A DNA stretch of 30,124 nucleotides from Stenotrophobium sp040387055 (GCA_040387055.1 JAZKEM010000016.1:1-30124), one strand, 5' to 3'; numbered from the stretch's first letter, positions 14,948-23,990 are shown. Notes: generated from the sequence alone by a model not told the origin. Program-made: numbers and translations.

Positions 14948-16411
14948 TTAGCTCGGCTCAACGAGCGCTTTGGCGCGTCTGGCATGTAGGTCCACCATGA
15001 TCGCCGCGTGGGTTTTGCGGTCGAGATGGAAGGTGATGAGTAACAAGGCTGCAAGCAAAGTGAACACCGCTGCGCCAGGTCCATAAAAAAAGCCCAGAGC
15101 GTTGCTTATGGACTCTGGCAATACCATTTTCATGCCCAACTCTTTGCTCTGCTGCACTGGAAAGTGAATCGCCTGCAGTGCGAGGCCTGATACCAAAGTG
15201 CCAAGGCCGCTCGCAGCTTTGCAAGCGAATGACCATCCTGCGAAATAAGAGCCTTCACGACGAACACCAAAGCGATGTTCATGCTCATCGGCTGCGTTAG
15301 TGATCATCGTCATCAAGGCGATTGCAGCAACGGTGGTTACCATGCCGCCGAGTACGTTGACGACAGCAATCGTCTGCGCCAATGCTTGTCCTTGCAGCGT
15401 CAGAATACCCGCAAGTTTCAATGCTGCTGGCGCAGCCTGCATCAGGATGATGCCGAAAAGACCGATGAAGACGGCGGTTTTATTTTCCAGTCTTGTTATG
15501 ACAGGGCCGGCGAAGGGCGCGCCCAGAACCAAGCCCAGTGCTAAAGCCAATGTCGTGAGCTGTGTCTGTTCGGTGTTCAGATGCCAGAAGAAACTATTGG
15601 CATGCAGACCCAAAGATTGTGTTACGCCTTGTGCCGTCGCGAATAACAAAGCGACGCCAAACAAGATACGAAAGCTATGGCTACGAACCAATTCGCGCAT
15701 ATCTTCGACAATTGTAGAGAACAGGCTTCCACGAATTGCAGCAGTGACATGCTGACGTGCGAGTGTACGTCGTACAGCGTGCATCGATAGAACCGCTGCG
15801 ACCAAGATAATTGCTGCCAAGGTCATGGCGAACGGTTCGTAAATCTCACGCTGTGCAATGCTGCCTTCGACCTTAAAGAACACACTGAAGCCGATCGCAA
15901 TTGTAACGAAAGCCGCTATCATTCCGATCACCCAGCGCAGCGTGATAACGCTCGCGCGCTCTGCTTCGTCATCGCTGAATTCCGCACCCGCTGCAAGAAA
16001 TGGCAGGTTGAATATCGATAGCGAGACTCGCAGCAACACGCCGCTAACGAATAGCGAACTAAAAAGCGTTAGCTGACTGTCTGTATTCGGCAGAGAGAAC
16101 AACAGCACCATGCCGATCATGATCATCGGTGTCGCGAACAGCATGAAGGGCAGGCGACGTCCCCAACGTGAATGATAGTTATCCGAGTACAAAGCGATCA
16201 GTGGTTCGGCTATAGCGTCGACGACGAGGGCAAGGCCGAGCGCGCCGCCTGCCAGGCCTGGTGAAAGGCCACAGGCCGTTGTCGCGTAGAACAGCAGGAA
16301 AATATTGAGCGCGGTATTAACGACAGCGTCGAGTGTGGCACCAAGGCCATACTCTAGTTTGAGGCCGAGAGATAACTTGGTATCACGCAGTGAGACATTG
16401 GAACTATTCAC
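14948..16411 (-). CDS. GPH-family (MFS_2, melibiose-permease-like) sugar:cation symporter
   Basis: 487-aa inner-membrane transporter with about 12 hydrophobic segments. The family signature DAIAEPLIALYSDNYHSRWGRRLPFM (about 66-91) is the conserved loop of glycoside-pentoside-hexuronide symporters, here using H+ or Na+. It starts with GTG: the trehalase stop codon TAG and this GTG share one base (TAGTG at 16413-16409), so translation is coupled. No other start codon nearby would keep the first helix. The tight link to a cytoplasmic trehalase suggests import of trehalose or a trehalose-containing glycoside; this is inference from context, since GPH members carry many sugars and glycosides. Confidence 0.87.
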   Translation of the reverse strand: MNSSNVSLRDTKLSLGLKLEYGLGATLDAVVNTALNIFLLFYATTACGLSPGLAGGALGLALVVDAIAEPLIALYSDNYHSRWGRRLPFMLFATPMIMIGMVLLFSLPNTDSQLTLFSSLFVSGVLLRVSLSIFNLPFLAAGAEFSDDEAERASVITLRWVIGMIAAFVTIAIGFSVFFKVEGSIAQREIYEPFAMTLAAIILVAAVLSMHAVRRTLARQHVTAAIRGSLFSTIVEDMRELVRSHSFRILFGVALLFATAQGVTQSLGLHANSFFWHLNTEQTQLTTLALALGLVLGAPFAGPVITRLENKTAVFIGLFGIILMQAAPAALKLAGILTLQGQALAQTIAVVNVLGGMVTTVAAIALMTMITNAADEHEHRFGVRREGSYFAGWSFACKAASGLGTLVSGLALQAIHFPVQQSKELGMKMVLPESISNALGFFYGPGAAVFTLLAALLLITFHLDRKTHAAIMVDLHARRAKALVEPS

Positions 16412-18189
16412 TAAGATTTTCCGCCTTCAGCTGCAGGGTCTATTGGTTCAAATTGCTTTCCCATGACGGTTGCAAGCATCCACACAAAACTCGCATTGGT
16501 CCACAGAAAGCCTTCTTGCACGGGATACTTGTCGTAGCCTTCGCTCGGCAGTGCTCGCGTATCGACATCGATACGTTCAAAGAATTGCTGGTGTTCGCTA
16601 TGAACATCGCTCAGTGCTGAAACCCATTTTTCTGCAATGCGACGGGCATCTTCTGTGTAGCCGTAGTTCAGTAGTCCTTCGACCACAATCATCTGAATAG
16701 GCGCCCAGCCATTCGGGCCATCCCATTGATGGGACGACTCGCGCAAATTTGATGCACAGATTCCGCCGTTGGATTCCAACACGCGTGCGGCCTCGACAAC
16801 GCGAGCCGCTTGTTCTGGTGTGCAAGCGCGAGCATAGAGTGGCGCATAGCTTGCAAAGCAGAGGCCTTCGCTTTGAGTCTTATCTTTAAGGTGGTAATGA
16901 CGATAAACGCCAGTGGCGTCATCCCACAGGTAGCGGTTCAGTGAATTGCCGCGTTGCTCCTGAATATTCAAGAACGATGTCTGCTTATCTTCCATCTTTG
17001 CAAAGCCAGCCAGCCAGGCAAGATCGCGAACAAAGCCGTATAGCACTGCGTTGAGCAGTACCGATGCAAATTGTGAGCTTTCGTTTTTACCGGATTTGCC
17101 GCGAAACATATTAGTGAAATCGAGTCCGGACTCTGCACTGGCGCGTACATCGCGGAAGGTTTCACCCAGATTGCTTTCATTATCTGCGGAGAAGCGTTCT
17201 GGTCGCGTGGTGTTCAGCTCGTCCCAGTGATGATGTAAGCCTGTTTCTGCATCAAAGCGCGTCTCAGGATTGGACCAGAAATCAATGAACTCACGCTCAA
17301 GCAATGGCACCGCACGTTCGCGCACCCATTGCAGAAGGCGTGATGAGCCGGCGGTATCGTTTCTGTTGGCGTAATCGAGCTGGCTCGCTTCAACCACTTT
17401 CCGAATCATGCTCGCGGATAAGGGAACCTGTGAGCGAGTCAGGTAATAGTCACGACTTCCGTTGGGAATAAAACCGAAGCGTCGGATGTTTTCCAACAGG
17501 TTATCGGCTTGCATACGCGCAAGTTCATAACGACCACTTGCAAGTATTCCATCAACACCAAAGCAGGTATCCCAGTAATAAGTCTCGCGGAAGCGACCTG
17601 CAGGAATCAGGAAGGGATACTGACTCTGAATCAGTGATCCGCCGCTTTCAGCAACGCTGGATTTTACGAGGAGGCCCCAGTGACTCTCGATGTAGTCAAA
17701 CGCATCACGCGTTGCGGCGTTGGGATGGTTCAACGTCCATTGTGGTTTTACGAGCTCAATATCTGCTGCTGCAAACACGGGTTCAGGCTCATACACCGCT
17801 TCAATGTATTGCTTTAACAGTGTGCGTCGATCTTCAGGATTCTCGCTGGCGGATACGCGAGCGAACTCCTGCGTCCAGTAGGCGCGATTAATTTCTGTGT
17901 TCTTGAATTGAAGATCTGAGATGTATTTAAAGTCTGGATGCACATTGAGTTTGCGTGCTTCTTCAAGCAAAGGGCTTGCGAGTCCAGGCGATGGTTTTAG
18001 CTGAGGACGTAGCGACGTCGGGGCAGCTTCTGCAAGATGCAGTTGATCAACCGAAGGAATGTCCGGATAGCGCGTGCGACTGAGTCGTGCGCGTGCAACA
18101 GCGCAACGGCTTTCTATCTCTGTTCTGTCATCACTATTTAGGATGCGCGGATCAGAGAGGCTCCACTCAAATTCGAAATCAGCGTCCAA
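16411..18189 (-). CDS. GH37 trehalase, cytoplasmic type
   Basis: Hydrolyses alpha,alpha-trehalose to two glucoses. 592 aa. Trehalase signature 1, PAGRFRETYYWDT, begins at residue 196 and signature 2, QWDGPNGWAP, at 488. Asp357 in ESGLDFTNMF aligns with the catalytic acid and Glu538 in FERIDVD with the catalytic base; YPVQEGFLWTN (555-565) follows as usual. No signal peptide is present, unlike periplasmic TreA, so it should act on imported substrate. The start is uncertain: the frame opens after a stop at 18211-18213 with only CTG or TTG codons; TTG at 18189 is given. A 16-codon ORF with an ATG at 18229 overlaps this start in another frame. A LacI-type palindrome lies at 18230-18243. It overlaps the downstream symporter by one base. 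Confidence 0.9.
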   Translation of the reverse strand: MDADFEFEWSLSDPRILNSDDRTEIESRCAVARARLSRTRYPDIPSVDQLHLAEAAPTSLRPQLKPSPGLASPLLEEARKLNVHPDFKYISDLQFKNTEINRAYWTQEFARVSASENPEDRRTLLKQYIEAVYEPEPVFAAADIELVKPQWTLNHPNAATRDAFDYIESHWGLLVKSSVAESGGSLIQSQYPFLIPAGRFRETYYWDTCFGVDGILASGRYELARMQADNLLENIRRFGFIPNGSRDYYLTRSQVPLSASMIRKVVEASQLDYANRNDTAGSSRLLQWVRERAVPLLEREFIDFWSNPETRFDAETGLHHHWDELNTTRPERFSADNESNLGETFRDVRASAESGLDFTNMFRGKSGKNESSQFASVLLNAVLYGFVRDLAWLAGFAKMEDKQTSFLNIQEQRGNSLNRYLWDDATGVYRHYHLKDKTQSEGLCFASYAPLYARACTPEQAARVVEAARVLESNGGICASNLRESSHQWDGPNGWAPIQMIVVEGLLNYGYTEDARRIAEKWVSALSDVHSEHQQFFERIDVDTRALPSEGYDKYPVQEGFLWTNASFVWMLATVMGKQFEPIDPAAEGGKS

Positions 18190-18229
18190 GCGATGTACTC
18201 GCAGTAGTCGTTAGAAAGGAACTTTGCAT
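18179..18229 (-). other. 16-codon ORF overlapping the trehalase start
   Basis: ATG at 18229 directly abuts the palindrome at 18230-18243 and encodes MQSSFLTTTASTSLGR, stopping at 18179-18181, 8 nt beyond the last base of the trehalase TTG. It has no Shine-Dalgarno. It could be a leader peptide coupling translation to the weak trehalase start, a sign of a frameshift in the trehalase 5' end, or chance. Confidence 0.25.
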
Positions 18230-18243
18230 TGAAATCGATATCA
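18230..18243. promoter_or_regulatory. Candidate LacI-family operator upstream of the trehalase
   Basis: TGAAATCGATATCA is palindromic at 12 of 14 positions (one mismatched pair) with a central CG, matching the general LacI-family operator form TGAAA-n-CG-n-TTTCA. It lies in the 105-bp gap between the lacI-type gene and the trehalase and shares the outer half-site TGAAAT with the palindromes at 23865 and 23991. Confidence 0.5.
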
Positions 18244-18294
18244 TTTTTGGGGTGCAGTTAAGCACGGCGTCATTCATTGAGAGGGGCTAAAAGC

Positions 18295-19317
18295 TTAGGA
18301 CTCGCGGACGATCAGTTCGGCCGGAATCATGATGGACTGAGGCTTGCGCCCTTCGAGCATCAGCATGAGTTGTTCAACCAACAGTGAGCCTGCTTGGCGA
18401 GTGTCCTGACGAATGGTTGTCAGTGACGGACTGCACCAGGCAGCGTGCGGGTTGTCGTTGTATCCGATCACCGAAACATCTTTGGGGATGCTGAGGCCAC
18501 GATCACGCAGGGCTTTGTAGACGGCCATCGCAATCGTGTCGCTGGCTGCAAAAATGGCGTCTGGATATTCGGTTTTATTTTTCTCTTCGAAATAAGCCGT
18601 TACTGCTGCAAGGGCTGATTCATAGGAGAAATCTGAAACAGCAATGTGCCCAACCGTCGCCGAGGGCTGCTTCGCAATAAATGCTTTCTCAAAGCCCAAG
18701 CGTCGTTGCTTCATTTCCAAGTGTTTATCGCTACCACCAATAAACACTGCTCTACGGCGCTTATTCTCTGCAAAGCGAGCGCCAACCAATTCACCACCGC
18801 GAACATTGGCGCCACCGACTGCACAGTACGGTTGATCCTGCGCCACGGCGCCCCACACCACAAAAGCAGCGTCGGTCTTGGCTAACTGCCGCAACATGGG
18901 ATCACGTTGGCCTTGACCTAAAAATATGATGCCGTCAGCGTGTCTTGAGGCCAAGATCGATTGATAGGTTTCGTGGCTTTCTTCTGCAGGTGCGCACAAC
19001 AGGAGATCCTTATTGCGCATCGATAGCGCTTGAGCGACGTCGGCCAGCAATTCAAAGCTGAAAGGGTCGGCGAGGCGGCTTCCCGGAAAGGACTTGAAGT
19101 CGGCTACGACGGCAATCGTATTGGTGTGCTTGTCTCGCAGTTTCTGTGCGTTGCGATTAACGGCATAACCATGCTTACGAGCAATCTCAAGAACGAGTGC
19201 CTTGGTCTCTGCGGTCACGAGCGGGCTATCCCGCAAGGCGCGAGAGACGGTGGGCTTGGAAACATTCGCCAGCGTGGCGATGTCTCCCATGTTCTTTGCT
19301 CGTGTTTTCGATTTCAT
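18295..19317 (-). CDS. LacI-family transcriptional regulator
   Basis: DNA-binding sugar-responsive regulator. I use the ATG at 19317 (340 aa) rather than the TTG at 19347, because the HTH DIATLANVSKPTVSRALRDSPLV then starts 11 residues in, as usual for the family. A hinge helix region (RNAQKLRDKHTNTIAVV) leads to a periplasmic-binding-protein-like effector domain with DGIIF, IFAASDTIAM and VIGYND blocks and the end TIRQDTRQAG. It lies in the minus-strand series between the esterases and the trehalase, and is the obvious candidate to bind the palindromes at 18230, 23865 and 23991. Most relatives repress and are released by a mono- or disaccharide; the effector here is unknown. Confidence 0.92.
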   Translation of the reverse strand: MKSKTRAKNMGDIATLANVSKPTVSRALRDSPLVTAETKALVLEIARKHGYAVNRNAQKLRDKHTNTIAVVADFKSFPGSRLADPFSFELLADVAQALSMRNKDLLLCAPAEESHETYQSILASRHADGIIFLGQGQRDPMLRQLAKTDAAFVVWGAVAQDQPYCAVGGANVRGGELVGARFAENKRRRAVFIGGSDKHLEMKQRRLGFEKAFIAKQPSATVGHIAVSDFSYESALAAVTAYFEEKNKTEYPDAIFAASDTIAMAVYKALRDRGLSIPKDVSVIGYNDNPHAAWCSPSLTTIRQDTRQAGSLLVEQLMLMLEGRKPQSIMIPAELIVRES

Positions 19318-19396
19318 TGTTCTAGGGCTGCCGTTGATTCGCGCCAATATTTGGACAGAATTCTATAGCTTTTCTGCCAGCTCTCGCGATGTCCGG

Positions 19397-19420
19397 GCGT
19401 TTCATTGGCGCTAGAAACGC
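19397..19420. promoter_or_regulatory. Inverted repeat GCGTTTC-n10-GAAACGC between esterase B and the LacI gene
   Basis: Perfect 7-bp arms at 19397-19403 and 19414-19420. It spans the stop codon of esterase B (19411-19413) and lies about 80 bp before the LacI ATG. Either a hairpin ending the upstream transcript or an operator for the LacI gene; the sequence does not decide. Confidence 0.4.
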
Positions 19421-20382
19421 TTGTTTTTAGACAGCGCCACAATCGTCGCGCTGATTTCCGCCACCCCTTCTGCTGCTGCAGAACAGATGCGCGGCGTGAA
19501 GAAGAAGCCGTGGGGCATGCCTTCGTAGTTAACGTATTTGGTGAAGACGCCAGCGTCTGCAAGCGTGCGGGCGTAGCGCTCACCGTCGTCACGTGCCGGA
19601 TCCAGATCGGCTGTGATGATCAACGCTGGAGGCAGCTTTGAGTGGTTTTCCGCGAAGAGTGGCGATATCAGCGGGTCAGTGGCTGGGGTCGTGCCGCGAT
19701 AGAGTTCGATCAAAGCCGAGATCGCCTTTCTGTCGAATCCAGGCGTGCCGAGTTCATCCATTGAAGCGTAGTTGAGCGTCGCATCCACAGCGGGATAGAT
19801 CAGCGTCTGGTGACGGATGGTTGGTCCGCCTCTACGTTCATTGAGCACGCACAATGCAGCCGCGAGATTTGCCCCCGCGCTTTCGCCAACCACGACCACG
19901 CCATTGGCAAGCGCAGGGCTCAGCGTAGTGTCAGTCGCAATCCAGTTGAGGGCGTCATAACAATCTTCGAGTGCGCCGGGGAAGGGCGTCTCTGGAGCGA
20001 GTCGATAGTCAGCTGAGACAACAAGACATTGAGCTGTGCGGCTTAGATTTGCGCACAGATGGTCAAGCGTATCGACACCGCCAGTGATCCAGCCGCCGCC
20101 GTGCAAGAACAGCACGCGTGGGCAATCTGGATTGAGCTTGGATGGTTGGTATTTCTTGACCACCATTGGGCCGGAACGCGCCGTGATGGTGTCATAGGAC
20201 ATCGTGACATCTGTTGGCAGAGGAAAAGTTGTCCATCCCGCTGCCTTGTTTGCTTTGCGCTTTTCAATCGGCTGAGACGTTATTTGTCCGACGTTGCCTT
20301 CGATTCCAAATTTCGACAGCAATTTGGTAAATCCGAAAAGCGCGCGTAATCGAAATCCTTTCAGTGTTTTTTTGTGTTTCAT
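19411..20382 (-). CDS. HSL-family alpha/beta-hydrolase (esterase B)
   Basis: Carboxylesterase of the hormone-sensitive-lipase family, 323 aa from the ATG at 20382. That ATG overlaps the stop of esterase A as ATGA, so translation is coupled; a longer reading frame upstream lies inside esterase A. The oxyanion motif HGGGW is at 94-98, the nucleophile Ser168 in GESAG, Asp261 in DPARDD and His291 in MPHGFF complete the triad. The N-terminal 45 residues are basic and form the lid region usual in the family. No signal peptide, so cytoplasmic or membrane-associated. It is a diverged duplicate of esterase A, with GESAG in place of GDSAG. It probably removes acyl groups from the substrate handled by this locus. 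Confidence 0.9.
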   Translation of the reverse strand: MKHKKTLKGFRLRALFGFTKLLSKFGIEGNVGQITSQPIEKRKANKAAGWTTFPLPTDVTMSYDTITARSGPMVVKKYQPSKLNPDCPRVLFLHGGGWITGGVDTLDHLCANLSRTAQCLVVSADYRLAPETPFPGALEDCYDALNWIATDTTLSPALANGVVVVGESAGANLAAALCVLNERRGGPTIRHQTLIYPAVDATLNYASMDELGTPGFDRKAISALIELYRGTTPATDPLISPLFAENHSKLPPALIITADLDPARDDGERYARTLADAGVFTKYVNYEGMPHGFFFTPRICSAAAEGVAEISATIVALSKNKRF

Positions 20383-21326
20383 GAAATGGCCTGCGACTGA
20401 AGATAAGGACGCATCTCTTTGATGATGTCGGTCAGTGCGCCAGCTGCACCAGGGCATAACTTCGGTTGAGATAAAAATGCATGCGGCATATCCAGATAGT
20501 TTTCATAACGGACAGGCACGCCAGCGGCGCGCAGCTTCTCAGCGTAGCGTGGGCCATCATCGCGCAGCAGATCACAATCTGCGGTAACGATGAACGCGGG
20601 TGGAAGATCGCGGAGATTCGCTGCGTGGATCGGTGAAGCCAGCGGATCGCGCGGATCGTGATCGCCCAGATAAAGCTTGATCACCATCGCTAAGTCATCG
20701 CGTGATGCGAGTTCGTCTGCAAGCGTGATCAACGAAGGGGATTCCATCAGCATGTCCAGGCCTGGATAAATCAAAGTCTGGTGCGCAATTTTTGGTCCGC
20801 CGCTGTCGCGAGCCAGTAGGCAAAGTGCCGCGCTGAGATTGCCGCCAGCACTATCGCCAATGACGGTGACAGGGCCTGGCGCGCGTGCAGCAACCCAGCT
20901 CAGCGCGTCATAGCAATCTTCCAGGCCCGCAGGAAATTGGTGATCGGGTGCAAGACGATAGTCCACCGCAATCACAGCGACGCCGAGTTGGTCGCAAAGA
21001 TTGCTGCACAGATAATCCAGCGAATCCACACCACCAACAACCCAGCCGCCGCCGTGGATGAACAACACTGACGGCGCTTGATCTGCACTGGTGCGGAACC
21101 ACTTCAACTCCAGCGGGCCGCCACGGCTGCTGATGGTTTCACGGCAGGTCTGCATGGAAGGTGGGTTAGGGTAGGTGGCCCAGCTTGCCGGCTTGATCGC
21201 CTTGCGCTTGGCCGCAGGCCACGTCGCAACAACGTCATGCCTCGGATAGAGACCGAGTCGTCTCATCCATATTGCAATGCGAAAAGCCAAGCGCAATTTC
21301 CAGCCATAGCCTTTTGGAAATTTCAT
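20379..21326 (-). CDS. HSL-family alpha/beta-hydrolase (esterase A)
   Basis: 315-aa esterase of the same family as esterase B. HGGGW is at 91-95, the nucleophile Ser159 is in GDSAGGN, Asp252 in CDLLRDD and His282 in MPHAFL. The N-terminus (residues 1-30) is basic and amphipathic (KLRLAFRIAIWMRRLGL), which may bring it to the inner membrane, but it is not a cleavable signal. It starts 25 nt after the end of TonB receptor 2 and overlaps esterase B by 4 nt, so receptor and both esterases look like one transcription unit. HSL esterases prefer short to medium acyl esters and sometimes sterol or glycolipid esters; the real substrate is not readable. Confidence 0.9.
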   Translation of the reverse strand: MKFPKGYGWKLRLAFRIAIWMRRLGLYPRHDVVATWPAAKRKAIKPASWATYPNPPSMQTCRETISSRGGPLELKWFRTSADQAPSVLFIHGGGWVVGGVDSLDYLCSNLCDQLGVAVIAVDYRLAPDHQFPAGLEDCYDALSWVAARAPGPVTVIGDSAGGNLSAALCLLARDSGGPKIAHQTLIYPGLDMLMESPSLITLADELASRDDLAMVIKLYLGDHDPRDPLASPIHAANLRDLPPAFIVTADCDLLRDDGPRYAEKLRAAGVPVRYENYLDMPHAFLSQPKLCPGAAGALTDIIKEMRPYLQSQAIS

Positions 21327-21351
21327 GTTTATTCCAATGAGTTCATGCTAA

Positions 21352-23784
21352 TTAAAAATGACCGGAGAGACGCAGCGTCATCGATCGCGGACGGATGTAA
21401 GTGACATCGGTATATGCGCCACCGGTATAAATATTTGCGACGCCGCGCTCGTCGGTGAGATTGTCGATGGCAAATGATAATTCCGGTAGCCAGGTCAAGC
21501 TTGGGCGCGCCACACTGAACTGCAAATTCCACTGCTTATAGCCAAACACGCCGAGGTTGGCCGACTTAACGAGGTCATTCGACGCCTTGCCTATGAACAG
21601 ATGCGTGACATTGGTGCCGAGCGCCCATTCCCCAGCTTCTACGGCGTAAGACAATGTTGTCGCAGTCTGCCAGCGAGGGGCAAACGCCCAAGGCGTACCA
21701 GGCGGCACGGTGGAGCCATCAAAGCCAATGAAGTCTTCGGTGGTGACCGTCTTTGTGTATGCGCCGCTGGCGCTAAGAGTCAGGCCGGGCAGCGGTAGTG
21801 CGTATTGCAAGGATGCCTCAACGCCACGACTGTCGACGCCGCCAACGTTGGTTAAATAACTGGATGGCACACTGCTGCCAGATACGACTTGCAGCGTCTG
21901 CGGGTCGGTCCACTTGGCAAGGAACACAGCGACATCGAAGTGCAAGGTGTTGTCCAGCCAGTTGCTGCGTTCGCCCAGTTCATAGCTCCACAGGCTGTCG
22001 GCCTTGAAAGTGGTCGGTGCTTTCTGCCCCGTGGTCGGTGCGGCAAATCCTGGTTGCAATCCACCGGCGCGAAAACCGCGGGAAGCCGTAGCGTAGAGCT
22101 GCAGATCGTCAGTGGCGTGCCACATCAAGGAAATTTTTGGATTGATTCCCTGTCCAGTCACTTTATCCTTATTGCTATATAAAGTTGAACCGTTGATTGC
22201 GGTCAGCAGAATGCCGGTTTGATCAACCTTGCCGCCAGAGGTCGTGCGATACAGACGACCACCCAGACTCAACTCCCAATCACTGCCAAGACGGCGTGTC
22301 ACTTCACCGAACAACGCCAACTCTTTTACGCTGACATCTGAATCAATTGCAGCGAGATTGAGATCGCCACTGCTGGTGGCGATGTCGCCCAAGCCAGGCA
22401 GTAGTGCGTTGAGGGCCGGCACAAGCGCAGCGATTGGCAGACTCAGATCACCGACTGGCGTATCGAGGCGCGACTGGATGTTCTGGCGTGAACCGAAGAT
22501 GCCGCCAACCCATTTCCAGCGAGCGTCAGCATCATCTTTTGAAACCAGACGCAGTTCCTGACTCAAGGTCTGCGAATCGTTGTTGTAGATTTGTGCCAGC
22601 AAGGGCAATTGACCTTCGGGCAGCAAGCGCGAAGAGGCGTCGAAGAATTGATAGCCAGTCTTGCGCACATAGGCCGTTTCAGAAATCAGGTTGGCCCAAT
22701 CGAGGTTGTAATCCAGTTTCAAATCACCAATCGAATAGCGGTTGTTTTGTGGGCTCGGCCGTGGGCGATTGCCGTGTGAAAGATTGCCGTTGCGGTTGTC
22801 GGTGACGCCGGTATCGGCAATGTGTGTGTTCTGCATTGCAAACATCAGGCGCACGTCGAGTTGGTCGTCAAATTGACCATGCAGCATCGCGCGCGCGCCG
22901 TTCTGATCAATGCTGTTGACGTCTTTTTTGCCAGTCTGCGTGTCGTCGACATAGCCGGGGCTGCGGCGATCAAAACCCACTACGCGCAGTGCCCAATCTT
23001 CACCTAGAGGCAAGTTGATCGCGCCGCCATAAGTGGGATCTGATCCGCCCTGCGCCACCTTGCTGTACTGCGCAAAATACTTGAACTCGAAAACACCGAG
23101 CTTTGCAGCCATCGGCACGTAGCGGACCGCGCCATTGAGCGCACCGGCACCGTACAAAGTTCCCTGCGGGCCTTTGAGAACTTCAAACGTTTGCAGATCA
23201 AAAGGATTGGGGTCGAGCGTCAGGAATGGCAGGTAGCTGTCGGTAAACGAGACATCGCCAAACAAGATTCCCGTCGTCGAGTTGGTGCCCGCACCTGCGG
23301 AAATTCCGCGAACAGTGATGCGTGCCGCGCTGTCGCCTGACTGCGTCATGTTGACGCCAGGCACCATCTTCATCAGTTCTTCAGCGCCTTGAACGCCCAT
23401 TTTCTCTAGGTCTTCGCCTAAGAGGGCGGTGATGCTCGCGGGAATCTCGCGAACGGATTCTGCGCGTTTGGTCGCTGTGACGACGATCTCTTCCAGTGCA
23501 GCTGGTGGTGAATTTTTATATGACGACGATGCTTTCGGCGCATCTTCTGTTTTCATTTCTACAACAGCGGCAGACTGTGAATCGTTGTTGGGCTCTGCGT
23601 CTGTAGCAGTTGGCTCAATCTGCGGTTCTGCTGCTTGCAACTCGACTGGCTCTCCTGCATTTGGAGCGAGTAGTTCATCCAGTTCTGTCGACACGTTTGA
23701 CGTTGGTGCCGTCGCTGCGCTTTCTTGAGCAACCACAGTGCTGCTAATCAGCAATACCAGACAGGCGACGAATAGCCTTGTCAT
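21352..23784 (-). CDS. TonB-dependent outer-membrane receptor 2
   Basis: Active outer-membrane transporter. The ATG at 23784 follows a strong AGGAG (23796-23792, 7-nt spacing) and gives a clean signal peptide MTRLFVACLVLLISSTVVAQ; a GTG 45 nt upstream is not needed. 810 aa. The periplasmic linker carries LDELL (35-39) and Ala/Glu/Pro-rich sequence. The TonB box EEIVVTATKR is at 98-107, followed by the plug (SITALLGEDL, VPGVNM, GPQGTLYGAGALNGAVRYVP) and a barrel ending in the terminal Phe of LSGHF. A hydrophobic Pro/Leu-rich insert (about 448-470, LPIAALVPALNALLPGLG) lies between barrel strands. It is a close paralogue of the divergent receptor 3 and first gene of the esterase, regulator, trehalase and symporter series. 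The arrangement resembles LacI-regulated receptor loci for sugars; substrate unknown. Confidence 0.95.
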   Translation of the reverse strand: MTRLFVACLVLLISSTVVAQESAATAPTSNVSTELDELLAPNAGEPVELQAAEPQIEPTATDAEPNNDSQSAAVVEMKTEDAPKASSSYKNSPPAALEEIVVTATKRAESVREIPASITALLGEDLEKMGVQGAEELMKMVPGVNMTQSGDSAARITVRGISAGAGTNSTTGILFGDVSFTDSYLPFLTLDPNPFDLQTFEVLKGPQGTLYGAGALNGAVRYVPMAAKLGVFEFKYFAQYSKVAQGGSDPTYGGAINLPLGEDWALRVVGFDRRSPGYVDDTQTGKKDVNSIDQNGARAMLHGQFDDQLDVRLMFAMQNTHIADTGVTDNRNGNLSHGNRPRPSPQNNRYSIGDLKLDYNLDWANLISETAYVRKTGYQFFDASSRLLPEGQLPLLAQIYNNDSQTLSQELRLVSKDDADARWKWVGGIFGSRQNIQSRLDTPVGDLSLPIAALVPALNALLPGLGDIATSSGDLNLAAIDSDVSVKELALFGEVTRRLGSDWELSLGGRLYRTTSGGKVDQTGILLTAINGSTLYSNKDKVTGQGINPKISLMWHATDDLQLYATASRGFRAGGLQPGFAAPTTGQKAPTTFKADSLWSYELGERSNWLDNTLHFDVAVFLAKWTDPQTLQVVSGSSVPSSYLTNVGGVDSRGVEASLQYALPLPGLTLSASGAYTKTVTTEDFIGFDGSTVPPGTPWAFAPRWQTATTLSYAVEAGEWALGTNVTHLFIGKASNDLVKSANLGVFGYKQWNLQFSVARPSLTWLPELSFAIDNLTDERGVANIYTGGAYTDVTYIRPRSMTLRLSGHF

Positions 23785-23864
23785 TTCACTTCTCCTTTGC
23801 GTTCGCGCCATCCGAGTAGCCGGGGTCACGTATTATTTTCTTCTGATGGGAGCATGGCATATCA

Positions 23865-23878
23865 TGAAATGCATTTCA
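23865..23878. promoter_or_regulatory. Perfect 14-bp palindrome TGAAATGCATTTCA (site 1)
   Basis: Fully palindromic site 81 bp upstream of the receptor 2 start. An identical copy lies at 23991-24004, centre to centre 126 bp. It shares the half-site TGAAAT with the site at 18230. The centre is GC rather than the CG usual in LacI operators, which leaves the binding protein open. Confidence 0.65.
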
Positions 23879-23990
23879 ATGATGGTCATTTATATGAACG
23901 CAGATGCGCTCTTGAAAATGGCATATATCCCTCTAAGTACTTCCTTTTATTAGTGCTTTTACGACTTTCAATGACATGTTCAATTTAATT

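Noticed and set aside
19318..19347. TTG start extending the LacI regulator by 10 residues
   Set aside because: The ATG at 19317 places the HTH at the usual distance from the N-terminus; the extension adds nothing conserved.
20383..20457. Longer N-terminus for esterase B
   Set aside because: It would overlap esterase A by about 80 bp; the ATGA overlap at 20382-20379 is a typical coupled start and begins with the family-like basic N-terminus.
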